DNA of 59,992 nt from Pedobacter sp. (GTDB lineage: Bacteria; Bacteroidota; Bacteroidia; Sphingobacteriales; Sphingobacteriaceae): the NCBI GenBank assembly GCA_014378705.1, contig JACMND010000053.1, positions 1 to 59,992 of the forward strand, given 5' to 3'. Below, piece after piece: positions 17,766-26,180 of the stretch. The position numbers and the translations under genes were made by a program. Numbering within the stretch: position 1 is the first letter of the stretch; each line of letters starts with the position of its first letter. The notes beneath the pieces were generated by a model. The model had not been told where the DNA came from, did not search any database, and saw only the letters and a list, made by a program, of their open reading frames with translations.

Positions 17766-17853
17766 ATCAGGTTTCAGTGCAACCATTTGAAGGTAACCCC
17801 GCGATGCACTGTAATCCCCGCGGAGAGCGGGAACTGCCGCTTTTATCAGGTTT
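17766..17853. other. GC-rich foldable island flanked by 9-bp direct repeats
   Basis: ATCAGGTTT occurs at 17766-17774 and again at 17845-17853, bracketing 70 bp much richer in G+C than its surroundings. Inside, CAGTGCA (17775-17781) pairs with TGCACTG (17805-17811), and CCCGC (17817-17821) pairs with GCGGG (17827-17831). The island occupies most of the 294-bp gap between hflX and the CHY zinc-finger gene. It could be a small structured RNA, a short non-autonomous element with a target duplication, or a remnant of coding sequence. A plus-strand frame of 83 codons (17645-17896) crosses it but resembles nothing I know. Confidence 0.4.
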
Positions 17854-17907
17854 ATTTTACTTGGGGCATTTGCATTTTACGACCACCGGAACATAATCTT
17901 TACCTGT

Positions 17908-18246
17908 TTAATTTTCAATTTCAAAGTATAAATAATTATGGTTTTGGCAGCCCGGATTAAAAGATGCGCTACAAAAGGGGCAGGTGTAATTGCATTTAAA
18001 GTATTGCTGAATGGTTAGTTCAGCTTTACAAGCACCGCATAAAATAGCTTTGGTTTTTAATTCTTCTTTTTTCCATTGCTGAGGAAAATGATCAGCATCT
18101 TCTGCGTGGCATTTAAAACAAGGGTAATAGGTTTGGCAACATTTAAATTTTATAGCGACAATATCCAGGTCCGTATGATAATGCACACATCTGGTTTCAT
18201 TATCTAAACAATTTCCTTTTACCCGTATCGGTACTGCGGCCTTCAC
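17908..18246 (-). CDS. CHY zinc-finger protein
   Basis: A 112-residue protein dense in Cys and His: CVHYH near the N terminus, KCCQTYYPCFKCHAEDADHF, CGACKAEL and CPFC followed by C and H. This spacing matches the CHY zinc-finger family, which in eukaryotes includes Hot13 and E3-ligase modules. The bacterial stand-alone forms have no firm function; zinc binding is the safe inference. It starts 26 bp after metK on the same strand, so it may share that transcript and its SAM-dependent control. Confidence 0.85.
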   Translation of the reverse strand: MKAAVPIRVKGNCLDNETRCVHYHTDLDIVAIKFKCCQTYYPCFKCHAEDADHFPQQWKKEELKTKAILCGACKAELTIQQYFKCNYTCPFCSASFNPGCQNHNYLYFEIEN

Positions 18247-18272
18247 TTGTTAAATCAACAGTCAATAAAAAT

Positions 18273-19526
18273 TTACAATCCAAAAACCTCTTTTAATTTT
18301 TCAACATAATCCAGCTTCTCCCACGTAAATAATTCTACTTCAACTTTCTTTTTCTCGCCTGTTGCGCTCGTAAATTCTTTCGTTACAATTTCATTTTTAC
18401 GGCCCATGTGGCCGTAGGCTGCTGTTTCAGAGTAAATTGGGTTGCGAAGCAATAACCTGGTTTCGATTCCATACGGGGTCATATCAAAAATGCTTTCAAC
18501 TTTTTGGGCAATCTCCCCGTCAGAAAGCCCAACTTTTGCTGAGTGATTGGTATTGATATAAATTCCCATCGGATTTTTTACCCCAATGGCATAAGATACC
18601 TGCACCAAAACTTCATCGCAAACGCCGGAAGCAACTAAATTTTTAGCAATATGCCGGGTTGCGTACGCTGCGGAACGGTCTACTTTAGACGGATCTTTAC
18701 CTGAAAAAGCGCCACCTCCATGGGCTCCCTTTCCACCATAGGTATCCACAATTATTTTCCGGCCGGTTAAACCACTATCTCCGTGCGGTCCACCGATCAC
18801 AAACTTACCTGTTGGATTGATGTGATATTTGATATGATCCGTAAACAAGGCTTGTAATTCTGGTTTAAGCTGCGATTTGATACGGGGAATTAAAATAGAA
18901 ATTATGTCTTCCCTAATCCTCTTTTGCATATTTTCTTCAGTATCAAAATCATCATGCTGAGTTGAAATTACGATTGAATCAATACGAGCGGGCTTGTGAT
19001 CATCTGAGTATTCGATGGTTACCTGCGATTTAGCATCCGGGCGGAGGTATGGGATATCTTTGTTCTGCCGCCGAAGGGCGGCAAGTTCAATTAATAACTT
19101 ATGAGCCAAATCCAATGCAAGGGGCATATAATTTTCGGTTTCGCTTGTTGCATAACCAAACATCATTCCCTGGTCACCGGCGCCTTGTTCCTGCTTTTCC
19201 TCCTTGTCAACGCCTTGGTTTATATCTGCCGATTGCTCATGAATGGTTGAAATGATGCCGCAAGAATCGGCTTCAAACATATATTCAGATTTGGTATAAC
19301 CAATTTTGCGGACCACTTCGCGGGTAATTCTTTGAACATCCAGGTAAATTTTTGATTTAACCTCACCTGCCAAAACTACCAATCCGGTAGTGACCAGAGT
19401 TTCACATGCTACTTTAGAATTGGCATCCCAAGCCAAAAAGTTATCAATAAGCGCATCTGAAATTTGATCAGCTATCTTGTCCGGGTGTCCTTCAGAAACG
19501 GATTCTGAAGTAAATAAATAAGGCAT
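18273..19526 (-). CDS. metK: S-adenosylmethionine synthetase
   Basis: Makes S-adenosylmethionine from methionine and ATP in the cytoplasm. Of 417 residues, the start [15 protein letters not shown] is diagnostic. The methionine/phosphate loops [10 protein letters not shown] and [16 protein letters not shown] are intact. The ATG at 19526 gives the canonical [13 protein letters not shown]; an ATG 27 bp upstream only adds residues atypical of the family. The 5' leader carries a putative SAM-II-like riboswitch. The CHY zinc-finger gene follows. Confidence 0.97.
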   Translation of the reverse strand: MPYLFTSESVSEGHPDKIADQISDALIDNFLAWDANSKVACETLVTTGLVVLAGEVKSKIYLDVQRITREVVRKIGYTKSEYMFEADSCGIISTIHEQSADINQGVDKEEKQEQGAGDQGMMFGYATSETENYMPLALDLAHKLLIELAALRRQNKDIPYLRPDAKSQVTIEYSDDHKPARIDSIVISTQHDDFDTEENMQKRIREDIISILIPRIKSQLKPELQALFTDHIKYHINPTGKFVIGGPHGDSGLTGRKIIVDTYGGKGAHGGGAFSGKDPSKVDRSAAYATRHIAKNLVASGVCDEVLVQVSYAIGVKNPMGIYINTNHSAKVGLSDGEIAQKVESIFDMTPYGIETRLLLRNPIYSETAAYGHMGRKNEIVTKEFTSATGEKKKVEVELFTWEKLDYVEKLKEVFGL

Positions 19527-19587
19527 AATATCGGATTTAATTAATACTAGCAAATGACCGCAATGGAATTGAGGAAGTAAAAATCAG

Positions 19588-19666
19588 CATGTATTTAGCA
19601 CTTTTTTTTACGTGGTTGCAATCCTGTCAAGGTTATTTGACAACGCAAATCGATCCACTTTTTTGC
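19588..19666 (-). promoter_or_regulatory. Putative SAM-II-class riboswitch in the metK leader
   Basis: On the minus strand the leader shows, in order: GTGG (19658-19655), GATTTG, a small hairpin (ATTTG/CAAAT), AACC, ATTGCAA, CCAC (19615-19612, pairing with GTGG), an A-rich stretch and GTGCTAAA. The SAM-II core has the same blocks in the same order: stem, GAUUU, AACC, AUUGCA, closing stem, A-rich linker, GCUAAA. The extra hairpin between GAUUU and AACC is an insertion relative to the minimal form. Placement ahead of metK, and starting just after the putative transcription start, strongly supports SAM sensing. The class is inferred by eye. Confidence 0.72.
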
Positions 19667-19670
19667 AGGT

Positions 19671-19678
19671 CAAAAGTA
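19671..19678 (-). promoter_or_regulatory. Putative -7 promoter element of metK
   Basis: TACTTTTG on the minus strand matches TAnnTTTG. Transcription starting about seven bases downstream would begin right at the 5' end of the putative riboswitch, leaving a leader of about 140 nt. Confidence 0.55.
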
Positions 19679-19709
19679 TGATAATTTTAATATCCCTGAA
19701 ATTAAAAAC

Positions 19710-19717
19710 TATTTTTG
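19710..19717 (+). promoter_or_regulatory. Putative -7 promoter element of the lipid kinase gene
   Basis: TATTTTTG matches TAnnTTTG, 24 bp before the TTG start at 19742. It is divergent from the metK promoter with about 30 bp between the two -7 elements. No clear -33 element. Confidence 0.45.
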
Positions 19718-19741
19718 CCTTCTTTTAATTAAGCTTGTTTA

Positions 19742-20608
19742 TTGAAAAAGAGCATTCTTTTTGTAATTAATCCAATCTCAGGTGGCAAAAGCAAAATTAA
19801 CTTTCCCGCACTGGTAAACCAACATCTGGATAACCGAAAATTTATTCCGTCCTATATATATACTAAAAATGTCGGACATGCCTCTACAATAGCTACAGAA
19901 AATACAATGATGGACATTATTGTAGCCGTTGGCGGCGATGGCACAATCAATGAAGTTGCCTCTGTTTTAGAAAGTTCTCATCAATGCATGGGCATTATTC
20001 CATACGGTTCCGGAAACGGGTTAGCCCGGTCTATTGGCTTGCCTCTAAGCATCGCAAAAGCCATTAGCAGGTTAAATCATCTTAGAGTTTTTCAAATGGA
20101 TACGGGTGTATTGAATAATCGGAAGTTTTTTAACATAGCTGGTACTGGGTTTGATGCGCACATAAGCCAGAAATTTGCGCAACATCCTGGCCGTGGTTTA
20201 AATGGTTACATCCAATCTGCTTTTCGTGAAATTAGCACGTATCACCCTCAGAACTATACCTTGTATATTGATGGTATAAAATATCAAAGAAATGCATTCA
20301 TGATCAGCATTGCAAACTCATCTCAATATGGAAATAACGCACATATTTCTCCTTTTGCTTCCCTAGAAGATGGGTTGTTGGATATCTGTATAATCAGGCC
20401 TTTCCCTTTATATATGTTGCCATTTATTGGCTTACGGATGTTTAACAGAACAGCGCATTGTTCAAAATTTGTAGAAATAATAAAAGGTAGAAACATTATT
20501 ATTAATAGAGAAAAGGCAGATTTAGTTCATGTTGACGGTGAACCCTTACTCATGAATGCTGAACTTGAAATTTTTATAAAGCCCTTGTCTTTAAAAGTGC
20601 TATCATAA
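19742..20608 (+). CDS. Diacylglycerol kinase-family lipid kinase (YegS/BmrU type)
   Basis: A 288-residue lipid kinase. Motifs: NPISGGKSK at the N terminus, the nucleotide-binding GGDGTINEV, and PYGSGNGLARSIGLP. Further along, GTGFDAHISQKF and the HVDGEP segment are typical of the DAGK catalytic domain family. It probably phosphorylates diacylglycerol or a related lipid at the membrane. The start is a TTG: it gives the usual MKKSILFVINPISGG opening, and no in-frame ATG lies upstream close by. Confidence 0.9.
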   Translation: MKKSILFVINPISGGKSKINFPALVNQHLDNRKFIPSYIYTKNVGHASTIATENTMMDIIVAVGGDGTINEVASVLESSHQCMGIIPYGSGNGLARSIGLPLSIAKAISRLNHLRVFQMDTGVLNNRKFFNIAGTGFDAHISQKFAQHPGRGLNGYIQSAFREISTYHPQNYTLYIDGIKYQRNAFMISIANSSQYGNNAHISPFASLEDGLLDICIIRPFPLYMLPFIGLRMFNRTAHCSKFVEIIKGRNIIINREKADLVHVDGEPLLMNAELEIFIKPLSLKVLS

Positions 20609-20631
20609 ACTTTCATTATAACTTTAGTCCC

Positions 20632-20976
20632 ATGTCAAAAAAGAATAAGGGTGTTGCCGGAGTAGTCTATTCTACAGATCCCAACTTCGAATATCAGCAA
20701 AATTTAAAAGAAGAAGAAGAAACACCCATACCGGCAAAGCAAGATTTGCGGGTACAACTTGACAAAAAGCAGCGGGGAGGCAAAGCTGTTACGTTAATAT
20801 CGGGGTATAAAGGAAAGGTTGGTGATTTGGAAAAATTAGGAAAACTCTTAAAGCAAAAATGCGGAGTTGGAGGAGCAGTAAAAGATGGTGAAATTTTAAT
20901 ACAAGGAGATTTCAGAGAAAAAGTAATGTCAATATTAAATAGTGAAGGGTATAAAGTAAAAAAAATTGGCGGTTGA
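20632..20976 (+). CDS. SUI1/eIF1-like translation factor (YciH type)
   Basis: A 114-residue protein. A charged N-terminal tail is followed by a SUI1 domain: LDKKQRGGKAVTLISGY, LEKLGKLLKQKCGVGGAVKDG, EILIQGD and the REKVMSILNSEGYKVKKIGG end. This is the complete bacterial YciH form, linked to start-codon fidelity. It lies 23 bp after the lipid kinase gene and is probably co-transcribed. Confidence 0.92.
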   Translation: MSKKNKGVAGVVYSTDPNFEYQQNLKEEEETPIPAKQDLRVQLDKKQRGGKAVTLISGYKGKVGDLEKLGKLLKQKCGVGGAVKDGEILIQGDFREKVMSILNSEGYKVKKIGG

Positions 20977-21130
20977 AGTGCCGTTTATTTTGTCCGCATA
21001 AACTTGAATTTGAATCCATTATGGCTTAGTGTATTCACTACAATTAGTTGATAATAAGCACTTTTAAATTTTTAAACCATTTTTAAACTTCTTACTTTTA
21101 TTTAAATATTGAAAAAGCGAATAGTTAATT

Positions 21131-22735
21131 ATGAGCCAAAATTTAAATAAAGATTTAGATTTAACCTACTTAAAACTTAATCAGGCTAAGCATATTTATT
21201 ACCAGTTAGAGCCTGCTGAACTGATTGAATTAGCGATTTTAAACAGGGAGGGCACATTAGCCGATAATGGCGGACTGGTTGTTGATACGGGTGAATTTAC
21301 AGGCAGATCTCCACAAGACAGGTTTATAGTTGAAGATGCGGTGACCAGCAATTCTGTTTGGTGGGGTGATATTAATATAAAATTTAGTCAGCAAAATTTT
21401 GAAGCTTTATACAATAAGGTAGTTAAACACCTTGCTGAAAAAGTAATTTATGTGAGAGATGTATATGCTTGTGCTGATCCCATTTACAAATTAAATATCA
21501 GGGTTATAACAGAATCGGCTTTCCAAAATCTTTTTGCCCACAATTTATTTTTACAGCCTGAAATTGTAGACTCCGCTATTCCACCGGAATGGACCATTAT
21601 CGCCGCACCCGGATTTAAAGCTAAGCCGGTAGAAGATCATACCCGGAAAGAAAATTTTGTGATACTGAATTTTAGTAAGAGAATAATTTTAATTGGTGGT
21701 ACCGCGTATACTGGTGAAATTAAAAAAGGCATATTTTCTGTTCTTAATTTTTTACTTCCACATTTTAAAAACGTGCTTTCTATGCACTGTTCTGCCAATG
21801 TAGGCTCAAAAGGTGACACTGCTATATTTTTTGGTTTATCCGGAACCGGAAAAACAACTTTGTCAGCCGATCCGCAAAGAGGTTTAGTTGGTGATGATGA
21901 GCACGGTTGGGGTAATCAATCAGTGTTTAATTTTGAAGGGGGTTGCTATGCGAAATGTGTGAACCTTACAAGGGAAAACGAACCTCAAATTTTTGAAGCA
22001 ATACGTTTCGGATCACTGATAGAAAATGTAAATTATTTTACAGGAACCCGGACTATTGATTATTCGAATGTCAAAAAAACAGAAAACACCCGTGTTGCAT
22101 ACCCGATCAATTTCATCAATAACGCAATCAAACCATCTGTAGCAAGCATCCCAAAGAACATCTTTTTTTTAACCGCTGATGCTTTTGGAGTATTGCCTCC
22201 AATAAGTAAGTTAACTACCGGACAGGCGATGTATCATTTTATCTCTGGCTATACTGCTAAAGTAGCAGGTACAGAAAATGGAATTGTTGAGCCACAAATT
22301 ACTTTCTCTGCTTGCTTTGGCAAAGCTTTTTTGCCTTTACATCCTGCGCAATATGCGAAATTACTTGGCCAGAAAATGAAAGATCATCACGTTAACGTCT
22401 GGTTAATTAATACAGGGTGGACTGGAGGTCCGTATGGCAAAGGCAAAAGAGTAAAACTGGCTTACACCCGTGCAATGATATCGTCTGCATTAAATGGCCA
22501 ACTAGACAACGTAAATTATCAGGAGGATTCGGTTTTTGGATTGAGGATGCCTTTATCATGCCCCAATGTGCCATCCCAGGTTTTAAACCCCAGAAATACC
22601 TGGCAGAATAAACAAAAATACGATCAAAAATGCGCTGAACTTGCCCTCGAATTTATTGAGAATTTTAATCAGTTTTCAGATTTCGCAACCGAGGAAATAC
22701 TTCATTCGGCACCTAAAATAGCCATTCCGGCCTAG
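21131..22735 (+). CDS. pckA: Phosphoenolpyruvate carboxykinase (ATP)
   Basis: Converts oxaloacetate and ATP to phosphoenolpyruvate, the gluconeogenic entry step. A 534-residue protein with the P-loop FGLSGTGKTTLSADP, substrate-binding FTGRSPQDRFIVED near the N terminus, and metal/ATP loops including GDDEHGW and NTGWTGGPYG. Length and motifs match the ATP-dependent class. A near-consensus TACTTTTA box lies about 30 bp upstream of the ATG. The 283-bp AT-rich gap downstream holds only weak A/T hairpins (for example AAAAAG-ATTG-CTTTTT near 22785-22800). Confidence 0.96.
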   Translation: MSQNLNKDLDLTYLKLNQAKHIYYQLEPAELIELAILNREGTLADNGGLVVDTGEFTGRSPQDRFIVEDAVTSNSVWWGDINIKFSQQNFEALYNKVVKHLAEKVIYVRDVYACADPIYKLNIRVITESAFQNLFAHNLFLQPEIVDSAIPPEWTIIAAPGFKAKPVEDHTRKENFVILNFSKRIILIGGTAYTGEIKKGIFSVLNFLLPHFKNVLSMHCSANVGSKGDTAIFFGLSGTGKTTLSADPQRGLVGDDEHGWGNQSVFNFEGGCYAKCVNLTRENEPQIFEAIRFGSLIENVNYFTGTRTIDYSNVKKTENTRVAYPINFINNAIKPSVASIPKNIFFLTADAFGVLPPISKLTTGQAMYHFISGYTAKVAGTENGIVEPQITFSACFGKAFLPLHPAQYAKLLGQKMKDHHVNVWLINTGWTGGPYGKGKRVKLAYTRAMISSALNGQLDNVNYQEDSVFGLRMPLSCPNVPSQVLNPRNTWQNKQKYDQKCAELALEFIENFNQFSDFATEEILHSAPKIAIPA

Positions 22736-23018
22736 TTTTAATTTTTACATATTATTTGCATTTGCCATAAAAAATAGTTTTTATTGTAAAAAGATTGCTT
22801 TTTCTATGGTTTATGGTAGAATAAATCCTGATTGTTTTTTTTAGCGATTTTCCGGATGAGTAAAAAATTAATTTTTATATTTAGCTCCCTTTAAAGCCAG
22901 TAACACAATTATTAAAAACAGAATCAAATAGATTATGTACCATTATGACATAACATTTACACACGCAAACAATCAACTAAATTATTAACAATCAACTTAA
23001 AACTAAAATTAAAAAAAA

Positions 23019-23843
23019 ATGGCAAACGCACTAAAACCAATAACAGCGAAGAAAGAGAGTTCTGGTTCAAGCATTTTTGCAAGTCTAACGATTGTCATCT
23101 GCATACTGGTCGGTATCGTTTTATGGAAATTTGTAATGGGGGACTCCTCAAATTTTGAAGGCGGCGATAATACTGGTCATCCGCTTCCGAATAATTATTT
23201 TGGAATGGTTTACAAAGGCGGATATATTGTTCCGGTTTTAATGGGATTATTTCTGATGGTTATTGTCTTTTCTTTTGAGCGCTTCTTTGTAATTAATAAA
23301 GCTACGGGTAAAGGTAACATTGACTCTTTTGTAAAAAGAATACAGGTTCAGTTAGGATCTGGTAATATCGATGCTGCGATGGCCGAGTGCGATAAACAAG
23401 AGGGTTCTGTTGCCAACGTGATCAAATCTGGTTTGAAAAAATACAAGGAAATGGAAGTTGAGGCAAATATGGATACCGAGCAAAAATGTTTAGCGATACA
23501 GAAAGACATTGAAGAAGCAACTGCTTTGGAAATGCCTATGCTTGAACAAAACCTGACCATTATAGCAACTTTGGTTTCTATAGGTACATTAATGGGTTTA
23601 TTAGGAACTGTAACAGGTATGATTAAAGCTTTCGCAGGTTTAGCTACCGCAGGTTCTCCCGATCAGGCTGCATTGGCTAACGGTATTTCAGAAGCATTGA
23701 TCAACACGGCTACTGGTATTGCTACATCTGCTTTAGCAATTATAATGTACAATCTATTTACTTCAAAAATTGACAAATTAACTTACTCTATAGACGAAGC
23801 TGGTTTCTCTATCGTACAAACTTATGCTAGTACGCATAAATAA
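23019..23843 (+). CDS. exbB: ExbB/TolQ/MotA-type proton channel
   Basis: A 274-residue inner-membrane protein with hydrophobic segments near residues 21-42, 72-92, 180-205 and 225-245. The LIGTLMGLLGTVTGMIKAF-like segment (about 188-208) and ALINTATGIATSALAI match the ExbB proton-channel helices. Head of the TonB energisation operon. It extends further at the N terminus than E. coli ExbB, as usual in Bacteroidetes. A leader of up to 280 bp, very AT-rich and without a clear consensus promoter, precedes it. A strong hairpin follows. Confidence 0.93.
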   Translation: MANALKPITAKKESSGSSIFASLTIVICILVGIVLWKFVMGDSSNFEGGDNTGHPLPNNYFGMVYKGGYIVPVLMGLFLMVIVFSFERFFVINKATGKGNIDSFVKRIQVQLGSGNIDAAMAECDKQEGSVANVIKSGLKKYKEMEVEANMDTEQKCLAIQKDIEEATALEMPMLEQNLTIIATLVSIGTLMGLLGTVTGMIKAFAGLATAGSPDQAALANGISEALINTATGIATSALAIIMYNLFTSKIDKLTYSIDEAGFSIVQTYASTHK

Positions 23844-23851
23844 ATTTTTAT

Positions 23852-23888
23852 AAAAAGTTCCGGGTTTATGGAAATTCCGGAACTTTTT
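23852..23888 (+). terminator. Strong intrinsic terminator/attenuator between exbB and exbD
   Basis: A perfect 12-bp stem: AAAAAGTTCCGG at 23852-23863 and its complement ending in TTTTT at 23877-23888, with a 13-base loop. It lies 8 bp after the exbB stop and 40 bp before the first exbD. Placed inside a functional operon, it should reduce read-through and raise exbB relative to the downstream genes. Confidence 0.85.
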
Positions 23889-23928
23889 CATCCTTCTTTA
23901 AACCAGATATTAATTTAAAATTTAAGTA

Positions 23929-24552
23929 ATGCCTAGAATTAAAATTGGAAGAAAAAGTACGGCTATAGATATGACGGCTATGTGCGATGTAGCTTTTCTA
24001 TTGCTTACATTCTTTATTCTTACTGCAACGGCTCGTCAGCCAGAACCGCTTCCTGTTGATACTCCTGCATCAACCGTAAAAATTAAATTGCCGGACACAG
24101 ATATCGCAACATTAACCATTGGTCAGGGCAAAGTATTTTTTGGTATCCCCGGTCAGGATATCCGTCGTTCTCTTTTAGAAAAGATGAGTCAGGTTTATGG
24201 TGTTCAATTTTCTGACGAAGAAAAAAAGAGATTCATGGTAATGGAATCTTTTGGGGTACCATTTGGCAACTTAAAGCAGATTATTGCCATGAAAGGGGAA
24301 GAGCGTAATAAAGAGAACCTGCAGCCAGGCATCCCTACAGATTCAGTCGGCGTCAGACCATCTGAACTTCATCAATGGATTTACCAGGCCAGACTGGCTA
24401 CAAAAGAGTTACACAATGCGGATATGCGTGTTAGTATTAAAGGTGATTCTAAAGAACAATATCCTGAAATTAAAAAGGTAATCAATATTCTACAAGATCA
24501 GAATGTTAATAAATTTAGTTTAATAACTTCTCTACGAGGGGAAGATCAGTAA
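23929..24552 (+). CDS. exbD: ExbD/TolR biopolymer transport protein (first copy)
   Basis: A 207-residue protein anchored by one N-terminal helix. The segment DMTAMCDVAFLLLTFFIL carries Asp20, the proton-relay aspartate conserved in ExbD/TolR. The periplasmic part is longer than in E. coli ExbD and includes the closing VNIL...VNKFSLITS helix-strand unit. Paired with a second, divergent exbD immediately downstream, the arrangement typical of Bacteroidetes TonB operons. Confidence 0.92.
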   Translation: MPRIKIGRKSTAIDMTAMCDVAFLLLTFFILTATARQPEPLPVDTPASTVKIKLPDTDIATLTIGQGKVFFGIPGQDIRRSLLEKMSQVYGVQFSDEEKKRFMVMESFGVPFGNLKQIIAMKGEERNKENLQPGIPTDSVGVRPSELHQWIYQARLATKELHNADMRVSIKGDSKEQYPEIKKVINILQDQNVNKFSLITSLRGEDQ

Positions 24553-24570
24553 CTTAAATAACTAAAAAAA

Positions 24571-25119
24571 ATGGCAGAATTAGATACCTCCGGCGGGGGC
24601 AAAAAGGGTGGCAAAGTAAGAACCAAGAAGATGTCAACCAGGGTTGACTTAACAGCCATGGTTGATTTAGCCTTCTTGCTAATTACCTTTTTTATGCTTA
24701 CAACTACATTAGCTAAGCCCCAGGCTATGGATATAGCCATGCCGGATAAAGACAAAGAGGAACAGCAGGAACTTACTATTGCTGACACAAGGACTATTAA
24801 TGTTTTGCTGGGATCCGGTAACAAACTTGAGTGGTATATGGGTTCTGTTGATAAACAATTAACCCCACCAGAAATTCAGGGGTATGGGAAAAATGGCATT
24901 CGTAAAGCTTTATTAGAGAAATCTAAACAAGTAATTGCCAGTACCGGCGATCCTAAAAAAGGTTTAATCGTGTTGATTAAGCCAAGTGAAAAATCAAATT
25001 ATAGAAACCTGGTTGATATTTTGGACGAAATGAAGATCACAAATATACAGCAATATGGTATTTCAGAAATTTCACTACCAGAAATTGAGTTGCTAAAACG
25101 CGACGGACTTTTTAAATAG
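24571..25119 (+). CDS. exbD: ExbD/TolR biopolymer transport protein (second copy)
   Basis: A 182-residue paralogue of the preceding gene. A Gly/Lys-rich cytoplasmic start (GGGKKGGKVRTKKM) leads into the anchor helix DLTAMVDLAFLLITFFML with the conserved Asp32. The periplasmic domain ends in NLVDILDEMKITNIQQYG, matching the ExbD fold. The gap to the first exbD is 18 bp, with no terminator between. The two copies are quite different in sequence, so they may form hetero-oligomers rather than being redundant. Confidence 0.92.
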   Translation: MAELDTSGGGKKGGKVRTKKMSTRVDLTAMVDLAFLLITFFMLTTTLAKPQAMDIAMPDKDKEEQQELTIADTRTINVLLGSGNKLEWYMGSVDKQLTPPEIQGYGKNGIRKALLEKSKQVIASTGDPKKGLIVLIKPSEKSNYRNLVDILDEMKITNIQQYGISEISLPEIELLKRDGLFK

Positions 25120-25147
25120 TTTTAAATAATACTTAAAATAATAAAAC

Positions 25148-25966
25148 ATGTTAGGCTCTAAAATAGATCTATTTAAAACGCAGTGGCTTGATGTAGTGTT
25201 TGCCGGCCGTAATAAAGCGTATGGTGCCTATGAACTTAGAAAGGGAAATAATAAAACAACCAATAAGGCGTTAATATTTGGTGCAGTTTTGTTTATTCTT
25301 GCAGTTTCAGCTCCATTAGTTGTCCGTTATATCCAGGGCATTATGCCTGAGGACGAAAAATTTATCACCACGGAAGTTGTTTTGGCAGCTCCGCCACCGA
25401 TAAACAAAGAAGAACTTCCACCTCCGCCTGAACCACCTAAACCAAAGATTGATCAGGTTAAATTTCCACCTATGGTTGTGGTTCCGGAAGAGCAGGTACG
25501 TGATGAAGAACCTCCCACTGTAGAGGAGTTAAAAGTTGCCGATCCAGGACAGAAAACAATTGAAGGAGACCCCAATGCAGATATCGTTATAGATGAGCCT
25601 GTTGGTGAGGCACCAAAAGAAGCGGAGGTTACTGAGGATGTCAACACTATTTTTACCAGCGTTGAAGTTCCGCCAACTCCAAATGGAGGTATGAAACAGT
25701 TTTATTCCTTTTTGCAGAAAAATTATCGCTATCCTGCTATGGCTCGGGAGCAGGGAGTATCCGGAAAAGTGATCATGCAGTTTGTTGTAGAACGTGATGG
25801 TAGTTTAACAGATATTAAAGTACTCCGCGACCTTGGTTTAGGTACCGGTGAAGAAGCAGTTCGGTTACTTAAGAGTATGCCAAAATGGGCGCCGGGTATT
25901 CAAAATGGTCGTCCGGTTCGGGTGGCTTACACTTTACCTTTTGCTTTAAATTTAGCAGGGCAATAA
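25148..25966 (+). CDS. tonB: Energy transducer TonB
   Basis: A 272-residue protein. The cytoplasmic N terminus has the Bacteroidetes KTQWLDVVFAGRNKAYGAYE motif, followed by a membrane helix near residues 38-60. A Pro/Glu-rich periplasmic spacer (EELPPPPEPPKPK) comes next, then a TonB C-terminal domain from about residue 180 (NYRYPAMAREQGVSGKVIMQ, then VLRDLGLGTGEEAVRLL). It links the ExbB/ExbD motor to outer-membrane receptors. Its stop codon abuts the next start (TAAATG). Confidence 0.95.
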   Translation: MLGSKIDLFKTQWLDVVFAGRNKAYGAYELRKGNNKTTNKALIFGAVLFILAVSAPLVVRYIQGIMPEDEKFITTEVVLAAPPPINKEELPPPPEPPKPKIDQVKFPPMVVVPEEQVRDEEPPTVEELKVADPGQKTIEGDPNADIVIDEPVGEAPKEAEVTEDVNTIFTSVEVPPTPNGGMKQFYSFLQKNYRYPAMAREQGVSGKVIMQFVVERDGSLTDIKVLRDLGLGTGEEAVRLLKSMPKWAPGIQNGRPVRVAYTLPFALNLAGQ

Positions 25967-26179
25967 ATGTCTTTCATAAAAGAAGAACAGAAATCGCCCG
26001 CAAAGCGATTTCTGTTCGTTTTAGGCCTTGGGATGTTTATTTTGTACTTTGCTTTGGGATTAACCATCATATTTTGGAAAGACTTTCCCATACAATTGTC
26101 AATTGGTTATCGTATAGCATTCGGGGTTTTGTTAATAGCCTATTCTTTCATCCGGTTTGTGCGTTTATTAAGAAATTGA
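25967..26179 (+). CDS. Small two-helix membrane protein in the TonB operon
   Basis: A 70-residue protein starting on the base after the tonB stop. A charged N terminus (KEEQKSPAKR) precedes two hydrophobic helices at about residues 15-37 and 45-64, with basic residues at the end (RFVRLLRN). No family name recognised. The exact junctions on both sides (0 bp and 1 bp) indicate translational coupling with tonB and the PstS-like gene, so it is very likely a real component of this operon. Confidence 0.75.
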   Translation: MSFIKEEQKSPAKRFLFVLGLGMFILYFALGLTIIFWKDFPIQLSIGYRIAFGVLLIAYSFIRFVRLLRN

Positions 26180-26180
26180 A

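Noticed and set aside
17770-17850. Possible cobalamin riboswitch
   Set aside because: The stretch has CCCCGC followed by ACTGTAA and a later GGGAA, which recall the cobalamin core. But the second CCACTG box and the GGGAAGGC end are missing, it is too short, and no B12-related gene lies downstream on that strand.
17645-17896. 83-codon plus-strand reading frame
   Set aside because: Its start lies next to the hflX promoter, it crosses the foldable island, and the protein resembles no family I know. Reported only as part of the structured spacer.
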